From Pisaster brevispinus (Eukaryota; Echinodermata; Asteroidea; Forcipulatida; Asteriidae), in assembly GCA_023634235.1 (NCBI GenBank), contig JAMKCF010000003.1, positions 10,696,742 through 10,760,741 on the forward strand: DNA of 64,000 nucleotides. Reading direction: 5' to 3'. The translations under genes and the position numbers were made by a program. Below the pieces are notes generated by a model. The model worked only from the letters and a program-made list of their open reading frames with translations, did no database searches and had not been told where the DNA came from. Of this stretch, positions 11,387 to 24,500 are shown in pieces (the stretch's first letter is position 1; the number at the start of each line of letters is the position of its first letter).

Positions 11387-13265
11387 GACTTTCCCGCGTG
11401 TATTTTATGAAAACCCGCTCACTTGCCGCAATGCACGCTGGTTAATCGTGCGCACCGTGCCCACCGATGTGCATATACCCTCCCCAAAAAACTGTTCTCA
11501 AAATCAGCATAGTATTATTGCACATGGGGATGAGCAGAGACCTCGAGCCCAACGTCTGGGTCGACCAGAAGTGACGCGTCACCGATTGCGGGGGCGGAAC
11601 ACAGAATTATGACTGTATGGGGTGGGGGGGTGGTCATAGGCAGAACACAACTTCAGTCCTTCGGGGCGACATTAACCCTATCATACACCTTTTAAAGTAA
11701 TTAACTGCATTCCTCTATTACACATTTGCAAGTAATAAATTATTATGAGCAGAAGAAGTTCTTCTAGGGGCCTAAGGTCCAAGCCCTTAAAAAAACCCAC
11801 TCACCCAGACTTTCAAAGTGAAAACTTCCTTTCAATAAAGTGACTTATTGTATTCTTCCTCTTTTGGCTGGTCCAGAAGGAAATGCACTGTACCCCATCC
11901 CCTGCATCTTTGCTTCCATTAAACAATTGCAGCAACATATATAGGGGCTAGAACTTCAAGGGTAAACATCATTTGCCCTTTGTGATAAAGTAATGTTCTG
12001 ACATAGACTGGGGATATTATTAAGAGCCACACACAGTTACAACAAAAGACAACCACTCAAAACAATATAGTTCATTCATACATATACTTTCATATAACTC
12101 ATTATTTATAATCATCATAATATTTTCACCAGAAAAGCCTCAAATATATGACAGGTAATTTATGTTGTACATTAGTTATAAAAAGTATTGCCTTATCAAA
12201 ATCTCATTTTATTACGCATGCCCATTAATGTGAAGCTCATTTAAACAAAATAATTCTGTGGCTACATCTATTTTTTTTTTCTTTTCAAACTGCCACGTTG
12301 TTTGTCTCATTTCCTGTGCTTTGTTCTTGAAAGGAAAAGGGCACCTCTATGAAAAAAAAATGTAAATTTCTATTGGAACATTTCAAAGGGCACCAAGGCA
12401 ATGGCCACAGGCATGCAGGGATGCAGATGTGCTAAATGCTCCCATAATCCACTCACCCTTGTGTGCTAACTAACATGATAAATGTTTCCTTCTTTTTAAA
12501 TTACAGGTCTTTAAAAGTGATAACATAATCTGTAAATCTTTTTCGTAAAAGTATTTTCTATTTGTATATTTATATACATATTATACAATACGGCTTATTA
12601 CATCATGGCAAAAAAATAGGCCTATGTTCAAATAACCACCACACAATATTCAGCTTATGGGTCCAAATGCTTTGGGCAAAGTTGAGTACACCCAAGGTAA
12701 ATCACTTTTGTTTTAAATAAACATTTTCACTCAGATTGAAGTTACAATTACTACAGGAAAAAGCACTTTTAGGTTCCATGATTAGGCTTCAATTCTCTTT
12801 GGGGAATCCACAAGACCGCAGGGCTTGCAGCTGAACATTTTTACTTGACCAGAATTGTTTTTACAGACCAGAATCAAAATGAGAAAAAAAAAAAAAAACT
12901 TTCTACATATTAACATATAAACTGGTACCAGACTCAGAGTCAAGATTTGAACATAATTTGTTTTTGTTCTAGATACATACACAGTGAGGTATTGTTATTC
13001 AATTGAAAAACAAAACACCACCGGACTTGTCCAGTCATGAGTTTACTGGCCAGACGCTAAAATCACTGGCCTTTGGCTTGCTGTAAAGGGTTAATTTCAA
13101 GCCCTATGATTATTCTGGTGGATATCAATTACATCATGCCCTTTAAGACTGCTTAAATATTTACATATTGTGTTTGATTCCATTCTTTTCCAATTCCAAT
13201 TCCAATTCCATTTCTTGATTTCTGAACCTTAAAGGTTCATATTTACAACTACACATAAACTAAGC

Positions 13266-13757
13266 AAACTTAACCAGGAGCCAAACTGTGCTTATTATAG
13301 CAGACACAGGTTAGCAAGAAAATTATGTGGCCAGCCTGCGTGTTCACAAAGGATTTGCATTGTTACGTCATTCATTTTCATACAGTAAGCACCAGAAGGT
13401 TAGCATGCCTTTTCGTGTGCTTACTATAAAATAGCTATAAAATGGAAACTCGCGCAGTAAGCACAAATCAGCCGTTAAGCTGCTTTATAAATTTGGGCCC
13501 ATGCCAGATGCTTTGCTCTTATACAGTACATGCAAGGGACCTGTTTTCTTGGTAAACCCAATTAAGTACACATCTGGGCCCAATTTCATAGAACTGCTTA
13601 AGCACAAAAAGTAGCTAAGCACGACAAAATTATGCTTACCAGAGCAAGGTTACCAGCCAAACTACCATGTCACATGTACAATTTGTGACTGGTATCCTGC
13701 TCATTTCTGCTTAGCAGACAATTGTTAAAAGCAGCTCTATGATGAAATTGGGCTCTG
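13266..13757. repeat. Two TTCATAGAACTGCTTAAGC-type elements
   Basis: The first copy (about 13266-13500) contains GGTTAGCAAGAAAATTATG, GATTTGCATTGTTACGTCAT and TTAAGCTGCTTTATAAATTT. The second (about 13573-13757) runs from GGGCCCAATTTCATAGAACT to CAGCTCTATGATGAAATTGG, so its ends are inverted repeats. Others lie near 20698-20866, 26858-27050 and 47651-47895. The inverted ends suggest a MITE; no transposase is visible. Confidence 0.65.
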
Positions 13758-14895
13758 CGAAGACAATGCCAATTTTTATAGCAAAATGTCAATTAAGGGC
13801 CACCAACAAGGGCAATATATGTAGAGACAATCACACTAATGCATTCATGAAGTATCCAGCATTAATCGACTGAACAGCTGTTAATTTTAGTAGTAACAAA
13901 ACAGCTGGAAATACAGCTAAGAAGAGAGGGATGCCCATGAAGTATTTACAAACTCATCCTGTATTTATAATACTTTTACTTGCAAAATTGTATGTACAAT
14001 ACTTAGAAAATCACAACCACGGTGGCCAGGTGGTCTGACATTCACTGGGGATGTCAAATGGATACTGCTCTTGTTAAATAGCACAAATATGAAATAAATA
14101 CAGCAATTAAAATACTCTGAATTGATAATCAAACACCTATAATCAAATAATAATTACCCTTCTTTGACCTGAAATTTGTTTACCATAAAAATTTAATGAC
14201 ATTTGTTTTAAACAAATATTACCACTTTTTAAAATAATTATTTACGGTACATTGTTGGATATCCACATTGTAAGTGATTAAGAGTTCTGGGGGCTTTAAA
14301 AACAAATTAAAAAGGAGAAAAAAGAGAGAAAGGTTTTCATCCATAGGGTATCAATTGCTAGAATTACAATTTATATATTATTGTAAAAACGCTCAAAACA
14401 ATGCTTGAACAACTATCTGTTTGTGACTGGCAGTACAAACTTCTCTTTTAATTATAATGCTGTAACAAGATGATGAAATACTGACGGCTGGAAAAGCACT
14501 TTTAAAGTAGAAGTTATTTTAAAAAGTTAACAACCGCTGAGCTTGTTAAAAACAGGTATGTTTCAGCATTTATCTTGATCTTTCATAGTAAACACTTAAA
14601 GTAAAAACTATTTCTGTATAAACATAATCACAGGTAGGTTTCAGAGGCGGATGTGGGGGGGGCATGCAGGTGGGAGTGATGATATATGTGGCACAGGCCT
14701 CCAATTTATGAGTTGTACCTGACCCAAAGCAAGCACTAGCAGAGACATATCAATTTGTAAGTGCTCCTTGTTAAGTGCCACGCAGTCACCAATTTTACTG
14801 CTATCAAAAACTGTGACATTTTATGTACAGAACTGAAAAGAGGAGCAACTCGAATAGTAGGAAGACTACATCACAATGATGTAAAATATTTAGTT

Positions 14896-14901
14896 TTTAT
14901 T
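14896..14901 (-). promoter_or_regulatory. Possible AATAAA polyadenylation signal
   Basis: TTTATT on the plus strand reads AATAAA on the minus strand, about 430 nt beyond the stop codon of the TMEM116-like gene. The spacing is plausible for a 3' UTR. It is a common hexamer in AT-rich DNA. Confidence 0.25.
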
Positions 14902-15333
14902 CAAGGAAAAGCAGGTACTTTTTTAGGATGTTTGATGCTGTATTAGATGAAGTTATCACTATTTAAAAAAAATACTGTTGTTAAGGAAGGTTCTGGTCTA
15001 ACTTGTTATCCAAAAAGTATTCTGATTGGACCTTGTTAAGGCTCATACTTTTAGGATAGAAGATGATTGCCAATCATAATCCTGCTTACATACGTTGTGA
15101 GCATCCAAGTTATGCATACAGTAATCACTCCCTTCCACACAGTCTGCATTCTTCTACTACATTTTGTTACAACCACAGAGGCTGATATTGCATTGAAGAG
15201 CATTTTCATCTTTAAAGCTGAAGGACAGAAACATCATGGCAAGCTAAGCTACATTTCATAACTAACATCTGACCGATAAGAACCCCCACAACTTGTGAAT
15301 GATGCACAAGGCCACTGGATCAAAGGTCATAGG

Positions 15334-15588
15334 TCAAGATGTACTAATCCTAGCCTCAATCAGCATAGGAGGAGCGCTGGGTATCGATGCATCCTCAGAG
15401 AAATCGGAAGCAGCCGACTGACTGATGGGGGTTATCGAAGCACTCGGGAATTTGGCAGTGCCATAAACACGATAGGCCTGCTTTAATATTGGCTTCATGT
15501 CTTGTGGAGACTTGGCCATCCTGAAGCTGGTTCTAGTCCAGCCATAGACAATACAGTTGAGAAAGCCTTGACTCGGTGCCGTTACTCC
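15334..15588 (-). CDS. TMEM116-like exon 12 (TM7 and tail)
   Basis: Eighty-four codons plus TGA: GVTAPSQGFLNCIVYGWTRT, then a tail rich in Ser and Pro with a few acidic residues. APSQGFLN followed by YGWTR is the strongest family signature in the gene. Confidence 0.9.
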   Translation of the reverse strand, partial: GVTAPSQGFLNCIVYGWTRTSFRMAKSPQDMKPILKQAYRVYGTAKFPSASITPISQSAASDFSEDASIPSAPPMLIEARISTS

Positions 15589-18500
15589 CTGAAAACATCA
15601 TCGGAAACAAAAAACAGTTAAAAAGAAACAAAAACCACTGAGATGGACCCTGGAAGACTATTTTGTCCCAGACACTGAACATTTCAGTGAAGAAGATACT
15701 CAAGAAAGCAAATGCGTAATGAGTTTTTTTTACCAGCCTGGACAATCCTTCTGATGTATTGAAAAACCTTTAAGTATATCAGAATGATTATGAGGGCATC
15801 AAGAACGGGGCAATGGCAGTCATTGCCTTTGAGCCATTAGTGACATTTTAAGACGAGGGGCTTTTTCCAAACCTCGGCTTAGGCTCCTGACAATTGGTTG
15901 TTAGAAACACCACGCAAAATGTACACTGTTCCAAAATTGATGATGGAGCCCAAGCCGGAGCTAGAGCCCAAGCCTAGAGCCCGGTTTTGGAAAATGCCCC
16001 TGTCATTACTACCCCAAGAACCACAAACCAGACAGTACGTGTACTTACCTGAAGGACATACAGCCAGTCATACTCTATCACAGACACTTCATTTTGCTTT
16101 AGGAGGTTCATAATATTGAGAGCTAACGCTACAATGAGAATGAGCAAGATGGATTGAGTTATATGATTGCACTGGGGATTTTTTGTAAACCAACACAAAT
16201 TTGCTGGAGACTTGTGCCTTTTTTCACATACCCTGAAACTTGAAAAAGGGGGTACTATAAATTAGACTTGATACACGTCAGATTCGGAGTTACAATAATG
16301 CAGCTCATGTGTATTTTTATACCCAGTGCAGAAGCATGGGTTGTAAAAAACAAAGGCAGAGAAACACCAACAAATTTCAACTTGCTTTTTGAAACTATAT
16401 TATTACAATCCAAAATTTAACACTGTAAATAAGACAATTTCAGTTTGGATGGCTTCTAGCCCTAATATTTGCGGTCGCTTTAATGGCTTCTGACTGGCAC
16501 CCCCCTAAGTTATTGACGAAAAAGGGACACCATTAACATTAGGGCTACATAGCTCAGTTTGTAGAATGCTGCCAGCACATTAATCTGTAGGCCCCAGGTT
16601 CAAAATTTGTTCTATTGACCATATTTTTGACCGCATGAGGGCGCTGTCATCAGGGAATGTCTTGCATCACAATAGCAGATTTAGCTTATTATAATTGCCT
16701 ATTTGTAGTTTTCTTGCACCAATGAAGAAATACATAAAAAATAGCGATAAAAAAGTGAAAAAACCCCTGTTTGTTTACTTGTTTTTCATCATGTGAAATT
16801 TATCCACATACGCCCTCACGTGGTCAAAACTATACGGCGAATTCAGCCTTTCTTTGTTCAACACAAAACTGTAAATTATTTTACAACTTGTTTTCAGTTC
16901 CATCTGGTTTTGCAAGAAAATATCAAATGTACATAAATGTCTCATTAATCATCAATCTGCAGAGTAGTAACTGCAAGTTTCCTCCAGGAGCTGTGATGCT
17001 CTGCTATACTTCTAGTTAGTAAATGTCAAGTAATGTCAAGGTGAAAAAGACTCTGGTGGATTGGACGGAAGGTCCGAATCCAAATGTCAAGAGGTCAAGG
17101 GGTCAATAATATATAGTCTTATATAGCGCAGTTATCTAACAATAAGGTACTTAAGGTGCGTGAACAAACAGAAACATTTTAAGACAGGTTTATGTAGCAC
17201 CTTTTAAGGGTTTACAAGGTGCTGCGGCGCATTCAGCAGCCACTGCCAGAAACGCCAGGGCAAACCCCTTCTCTTAGCCATAAGTGAAAATGGGTTCTCT
17301 TACGTGCATTACAAAACACACGGGACCTACAGCTTTTTCGTCCCATCCTAGGGACGAAGCAATAATGGTTAAGTTGGTTATAATTGCTTAAGGACACAAG
17401 TGTCAAGACTGGGACTTGAACCCACATCCTGCTGATCAGAAACACCAGAGCTTGAGAGTAGTGTGCTTGACCACTCGGCCGTGACACACAAATCATCCCA
17501 GCAAGCCAACTACACAACATAGCAGAGGTAAATTTAGACCAAGTTACTGTATTTCCCTTCTCGGTTTGTTAATCTCTATTGGGTAATATTTTACAAACAA
17601 ATTTACATTATATTAATATACAAAATGTCTGCTATTTATTCAAATAATTTGGGAAATCCCCATTCCACAGAACAATTGACACCTGTTAATTGTTACTAAT
17701 TGCAATGTAGTTTTGTCATATTGCATTTGCCTGTGAGTCACGTACCGTATGGGGTAGTCTAGGCATCGAGCATGAACTCTCTTGGTACGAACGGCTGCAT
17801 AATGCAACTCCAACCCAAAGAGCCACAGTAACGTTACATGGTCACTTGAATCTTACTCATACCTACACAACGTGGTGACTCATCTAGTCTCGGTCATGTT
17901 AAAAGGTGCACTCTTCACAACCCAACATGTCCCAAATCTTCATAAGTTGTAGCTTCAAAATGGTAGGATTGGATAATGGGGGTAGATCTACTATTATTAA
18001 TTAAGTATGTTTCCTTTAAAGGGTTTTTGAAACTGAAGGATTGAAAAATATGAACTCTTCCAAACACTTATTTGTCTGATAGCTGTTGGAAACTATTTAC
18101 TGACCAACATGACCAGTGGTATAAATGCACAAAGTAATAAGCCTCACAGTTTGATCCAAGCAGGGTCTTCCGCCCCTTTTTGCCCTAAAGACATTTCCAA
18201 AGATAAAGGAGAAAAGCCAGCAGTGTCAATACGGAATGTGAATCTTACCTGGAGTCCAGCAGACTAAAAAGACAGAAATGTAGAGGGAGATGCGTTTGCA
18301 GAGATCTATTAAGGCTCGGCGCTGCTTGTTTGTCCAAACTGTCAAGGAAACAAAACTAATTCTAGTAAGATTTGGAGCTTTCCTTGGTGTCGAGATGAAA
18401 CAATTTAGAGCCTGTCTATTGCAAGGTACACCATTTAAAATGGAGGTACATGGTTTCAGCTCTGGTGCACAAATATGATAAAGGAAGTTAGCTTATAAAG

Positions 18501-21500
18501 GCAAAGTATACCTTTGGTTTTTGGAACCGTTGGAATGTTTTAATCCTATATAAATGTAGATAAAAATAACCTGTAACAATTTCATTTCAAAAGGTGGTAG
18601 CACTTTTGATATATCGCCGAAAATCTGGAGCGGTTATCTACGCAGGATGAATAATCCATAATTGGAATACACAATCTGAGAAAAATTTCATCCCAGACAG
18701 AAATTTAGTAGAATCCCTTTCTCTAAAACCACATTCCTTTGAAGAGAGTCATCTCAAAATGTCAAAAATTATTAACAGCTGCAGTGCTTCATACCAAGTA
18801 AGTTTTTATGGTCTTTAATTTGGGAGTAAGTATGAAAGGTATAACCTCCCTCAATATAAGGTAAAGGTTGAATTTCTATAAACCAGCTTGGCCGAGTGTT
18901 CTGCTGCATAAGCTTCGCTTCAACTGCAACGAATGCAAGTAACGATGACTTGGTCGTTGTGCTAAACACTATTAAAAGTTGTATTTGTTCCTCTTTACTT
19001 AGAAAAAACTTGGTGATAAAACTGCTGAAGGTTGTTTAAGTAACACTATTTAATATCAAACATTTTAACACATTAAGATACACTTTTCACAGTCTAGTAT
19101 TAGCATGAATTATTTACAGACTGTAGCACTGATGTAAGTGTTCATTTCCATAGCCCGTGGTCATGCAGAACTAAACTAGTTCCATGTATATTGGAACGTT
19201 ACCATTAAAATGTCTTACCATTTTTCTTTGTGAGCTTCCTGTACACTCTCGCTGATAAAGCATAAAACGTCTGCAAACAAATCATAACAAAAATCTCAAT
19301 AACCATACAGAATGGTGGATAGGTGAGAGTTGTTTACCCAAAGCGAGGGCAGTTGATGAATTATTTCCTTTGACTAAATATTTGGCTGAAGATACACACA
19401 AAAAGGTGATTACAAAAACCAAGAAAAAAAAGTTCCAAACTTGTCTGACTCATAGTGCATTAACCTCGACCAGAACAACAATATTCAGTAAATGGTGTTT
19501 GAAGCTTTGCATGGTGTGGAGGATAAGAGTAACTATAAATATAAATATAAATAGTAAACTTGCGGGTACAACCATGTGTAAAAACTCTTTGAGGGAGTGT
19601 TGGCTCTGAAAAGAGCCGGTTTGGTCTCGACGTTTCGACAGTTTCGTCTCCTGAAGACGAGCAGAGTATACTGTTCGAAACGTCGAGACCAAACCGGCTC
19701 TTTTCAGAGCCAACACTCCCTCAAAGAGTTTTTACACATGGTTGTACCCGCAAGTTTACTATTTATATTTATATTTATAGTTACTCTTAACAATATTCAG
19801 GTTAAAAAGAAGGAAAACACATATTGCTTACCACAATAGCGACCATGCTGATTATTAATGACGACACAAAGAAGATGGCGCCATAATGTTCCCATGACCA
19901 CGACTCAAACGACCCATTGGCCTGTGAAAAATCGGCAACAGACAATGTTTAAAGGGTGTGTACAACATTGGTTAGATTGAAAATGTACATCTAGTAATAA
20001 ATCATTAAAATAACGAGTTTTTTTTTATAGCGCTTTATCTACGGGCGTCTCAAAGCACTTGTCATTGTTTATGTCCAGACAGGTTTTTTTATTTTTTTTT
20101 ATTTCTCAGTCATGAGACCCATTTATGTTATACCTCATAATGGTTTACCAGGTGCTACTCAAGGGAATACGCCACAAGGGAAACTGATTGAGTTAAAAAT
20201 AATTTTTTTATTTAAAGCACATTTTTTTTACTCCCTAGAAACAACAGCCACCCGCCCCTACTCCAATGATAATTACTCACCCCTCTGACTGATGGCTTGA
20301 AGAATAGCACTAAGCATCTATGAAAAAAAGGAAGAAAAAGAAAATAGCATTGGCAAGACGGACTTGTCCGGGGTCATGAGTTAATTGGCTCGACGCTGAA
20401 GCCACTGGCATAAATTTCAAGCCCTAATATTAACTCACATAAAAATGTGGGTTTATTTAAAACTGCATGAAGGGTGCTCTACACTGGTCAGCAATTAAAC
20501 ACCTCTACAGCAAGATTGGTTTTTAAATTCATGAACAAGACAACAGCAAAAACTTACTCTGTGCATGGGTCTTGTGATTTGAGACTGTTATAAACTACGA
20601 CCACTGGAGTCATAACAGCAATCGGCATCAACCTGCACAAGGACAACAGTTGAAAACTCTTCAAAGCCAAGTCCGAAAGAGGCAAGTCCGGCATGTTCCT
20701 GGGCTCAATTTCATAAAGTTGCTTAAGCCCAAAACGTAGCTATATAAGCACAGGACAATTTTGCTTGCCAGAATAAGGTTAGCAGCCAAAATGTCATGTG
20801 TACTGTTTGTGACTGGTTTCCTTCTTAGTCTTTCCCAGCAGCTCTAAGAAATTGACCCCTGGTCTTTACATTGGCTATTAGAATGTTCCTTCAAAAGTAA
20901 AATTTTCTCGTAAAGATCATCGTTACAAGCCTGCCGCCCCTGATATGATTAATAATCTCTCAACTACACCACAACAAAATTCTCTAAGGGCTGTAATTTT
21001 TACACAAGGAAATAGAAAATTCTTTAACACTGTGTTATCGCATGAGGTATCCACATGGTAAAAACTGCATTGAATGCAGTAACATGGTTAAATCAGAAAA
21101 ACTATGACCAAAAAATCACACGGCTGGTCATAATTTATCGCATGGCACTTCATAACATGCATGCACAGTAAAACATTTTTAATTCAATTTTGAGTTGAAC
21201 AAAGAAAATTTGACTAGAGCTGAATTTGAACCTGTGATCTGAACCTGTTGATCTGAACCTGTTGATCTGAACCTGTTGATCTGAACCTGTTGATCTGAAC
21301 CTGTTGATCTGAACCTGTTGATCTGAACCTGTTGATCTGAACCTGTGATCTGAACCTGTTGGCGGTCTGCGCTCCTAACAACACTGAGAGGGGGAGCGGA
21401 GGAAGGGGGGAGGATAAGTGTCACCTGTCCCAAGCATTTTGGCCTGGATTGTAGCCTTAATGTTGGCAGTTTCCCTATCTTGTCAATTTATCTTTATTCG

Positions 21501-24500
21501 GGGGTGCCAGTCAGAAGCCATTCAACCTGTAACTGTCGTATAACCAGAGATCACACCCCAGTTTACAATACAACCTGGGAAGTGGCAGGACAGGGATCAC
21601 CTTAAGGGGATGTGACTTTTTTATTACATTTTCAATTACTTACCATGAAACAATGTAAAATAGCCGCATGATGCACTTCATTGAAGTCATTGTCTGCAAA
21701 GAAAAACCACGATATTATTCCTGGTTTCCATTTGAAACAAACATTTTAGGAGCACTTTTCAAAGGTGTATAAAATTACTGCTGTTTCTTCATTGTATTAC
21801 AAGTCACCAAATAGCACTTTGCACTAATGATGTCACAACACCCGGATGTAAGACAAACATTCCACCACTCCATGATCACCTCATCAGTTCACTTCAGAGC
21901 TGTGGTCTTGGTTTTAGTTCAAATGTTGACTTTCAGTTGGATGAATCTCTTTCAGTTTTGTTGAGTATTAAGGAATTCTTACCAATAACACAAATGAGAT
22001 CAAGCTTCTCTTAGTGCTCGTTCAAATTAAAACAGTTCAAGTAATCAACTGTGCATTTTTGATATATATTTTTTCTCATTTCAATTCTGGTCTTGTAACG
22101 AAATATCCAGTAAACAATTGAGCTACAAACCATTCAGACTTGTGGATTTCCCTACCCCACCCCCTAAATTTGAGCCCTGGCACGTTAGTGAAATGTGACA
22201 CATTGTCTGAGATCCGGGTACTGATCTTCTATTTTTAGCATAATTTCCTAAATAACCTTTCCAAAACCAGAAAGCAAAGACTGGGAGACAATTCTTAACT
22301 GTTTTCAGAAATGGAAAGGCATGTCAAAATCATGTTTTTAAAACATTTTTCATACTCTTTTTCACTTTTTGCCAGATAACATCATTGTAAGCCAGCCGGA
22401 ACTAATACTTAATCAAAATTGTGATTAATCTCTTCATCCACTTGTAATTTACATTTTGCGTTTTCATGAAGAAATGGGCATGTTTGTCTCATAATTGTGT
22501 TAATTAACCAACGTTTTGGTAATATTTTGTGCATTATTGATCAGGTTTAACTCTTTTGAGAAAAACACACTGCACATGAAAGTTTTATTACTGCAGAGTT
22601 TTCAGTTTCAAATGAAGCACCTCTGAAAATGTGAATACTTCAAATTGTTCTTTTAACGCGTTTTGACCCTTTGTGAAAAACAGTTACAAATAAAGCAGCG
22701 AGAAAAGAAGGGTACGCCTTCATGTACTGGAACCCAAGAGGGTGATGTACCCTCCTCACTTAAGGCAATAGGTGCTCCTGAGAGGGTGAGAGCTAATTGG
22801 AAACAGCAGCTACGGATACCTCCTTATCTAACTTAGTGCGCTACCTTTTACTGAGTGATATACCCCTTATACACTGTACCTATTTATACAAGGAGGGCGG
22901 GCATTCATGAAAGGGTAAAGTTAATTGACAATTATAGGTGCACCACTATGTACCATGCAATGTGCGTGTATACCTGATTACAATGTTGTTCCTCAGTACA
23001 CAAGTATCTATACCAGATTTCCATGAGTTTAATTTCAGTTGTCAACAAACCTTCATTTTTGCAATCAAGTACCGAGTTTATCCGTTTATTGAAACACATT
23101 GAAAGCACAACAGTTATTGACATTTCACAGTGACCAGAAAATACCTTGTGAGTTTTCCTTATCATGTCACCTGAAAATCCCCTGTAAATTGATGTTTGTT
23201 TTTCTCAAACACCGTAGATTAAAATTGTCCTGTGCATTGTTCAAAAAATGTCCTTGATCAAGTACAAACACGTAAATATGAACAGTAGCCTAATTCTTTG
23301 TAACTTTGCAATTTACTTTTTGATTCAAAATTTCCCTGAAAATGAGTTGTTGGATCATCAATTGGCCCCTTGCCCTGCTTCTTGCTCTAACCATTAACAC
23401 TGCCTCATTTTTTAGTTCCTGAAATGTCTCCCGATTCACAGCTACGTAATCTGTACCTATAGCTACGTTTGAATTCATCTTTCTCTTTGTCCCCTCCCCC
23501 CCTCCCCCCGACTCTATTTCAGCCTTAAGTCTCCTGAGTCTTATGGTGAGTGACTTCCATAAGAATACCCTGAGATTCTTGTTTCTTGAACATCAAACTG
23601 AATCAAATGAAATCGTCCACAAACTATTATAAGAAAGACATTATCTCTGGCAAGGTTGTGCGTCTACATTCATTTGTCTAGATGGTTATATGGAACTTGT
23701 GACCTTTCATTTAACTGTTTAAACTGTTTCTACCGAGTACAATCCAAGATGAGATTTGGAACTATGGTGCAGGATACCCATGATCAGCCAGCTCTCTATT
23801 TTCTGTGTGCATTTTGAGCCGACCTACAAAGGGGGAGCAGATGTCAACAAACTTTCTAGGATTAAAAAATAGAACGCAACCCAGTCGTGATAGTCACAAA
23901 ACCATAGTGTGAGGTACATACTTTGTGCTAATGTAGTGTTTTTCAGCTGCAATGCAGACTGGGATTGAAAAGAATGAATTACAAAATGTAGGGGATTAAG
24001 ATTAAGATTAAGATTAAATTAAGACACATTCCAAGAAAAGAGGAGTCAATCCTTCTTCCTGGATAGTGTCTGGGACTAATATTTTAAAGAAACTGCAAAG
24101 CTCAGTTTGTATTAACTGTCGGCTTTGGTTAAATATTATGGATATTTGGAAATGGATTTCAAAGTAAAAATAAAAAATTAATCGGTTAATTGGTTAAATG
24201 TCCCAACCCTAATCTCTGAACAGGTAGTTGGTGTCTTACGTGTAACAGGGTCAGCTTCTGTACTCTATTTAGCCTGTCCTTTAACCTCAGATACACGTTC
24301 AGTGCATAGTTGATGGTCAGGAGAAAACTGATGACATTGAACATCTATATGCATGGAAACAAAACAAAAATACCAAAGTCTGAAATTGCTGCAAAGTTTG
24401 TTGAGTCAATTTGCCTGAAAGTAGGCCTAGTAGTGAGGCAAAATTCATAAAATTGAGACTAAAGATTACCAAGTCATGATGATATTGGGAACAGCAGTAT

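Larger units (their letters stand above)
11387..15333. other. Intergenic interval, repeats
   Basis: This holds a CG-richer patch to about 11640, an AAGGGCACC repeat near 12332-12420, a reverse copy of the GGGCTTCAAGCCCTG repeat near 12782-13110, two TTCATA...GCTGCTTAAGC elements at 13266-13757 and the 3' flank of the TMEM116-like gene. No gene is supported. Confidence 0.5.
15589..18248. repeat. Introns around exon 11, SINE and repeats
   Basis: Apart from exon 11 this interval holds a TGCCACTTCCC-type repeat fragment near 16450-16530 and the SINE at 17120-17490. Nothing else is recognised. Confidence 0.5.
19922..21643. repeat. Introns with MITE copy and tandem array
   Basis: Besides exons 6 and 7 this holds a partial GGGCTTCAAGCCCTG repeat (20360-20425), a TTCATAAAGTTGCTTAAGC element (20698-20866), the 14-bp array at 21229-21360 and a TGCCACTTCCC repeat (21475-21625). 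Nothing else is recognised. Confidence 0.5.

Noticed and set aside
17400..17490. Functional tRNA gene
   Set aside because: A- and B-box text is present, but the stems are imperfect and the sequence continues into a repeat body seen in other copies, so it is a SINE head.
19450..19839. Identical MLALKRAGLVSTFR-type frames on both strands
   Set aside because: They are the same arm of the perfect inverted repeat read twice, not a duplicated gene.
21179..21433. Open frame with repeated QVQINRFRSTGSD
   Set aside because: It is a translation of the 14-bp tandem array.
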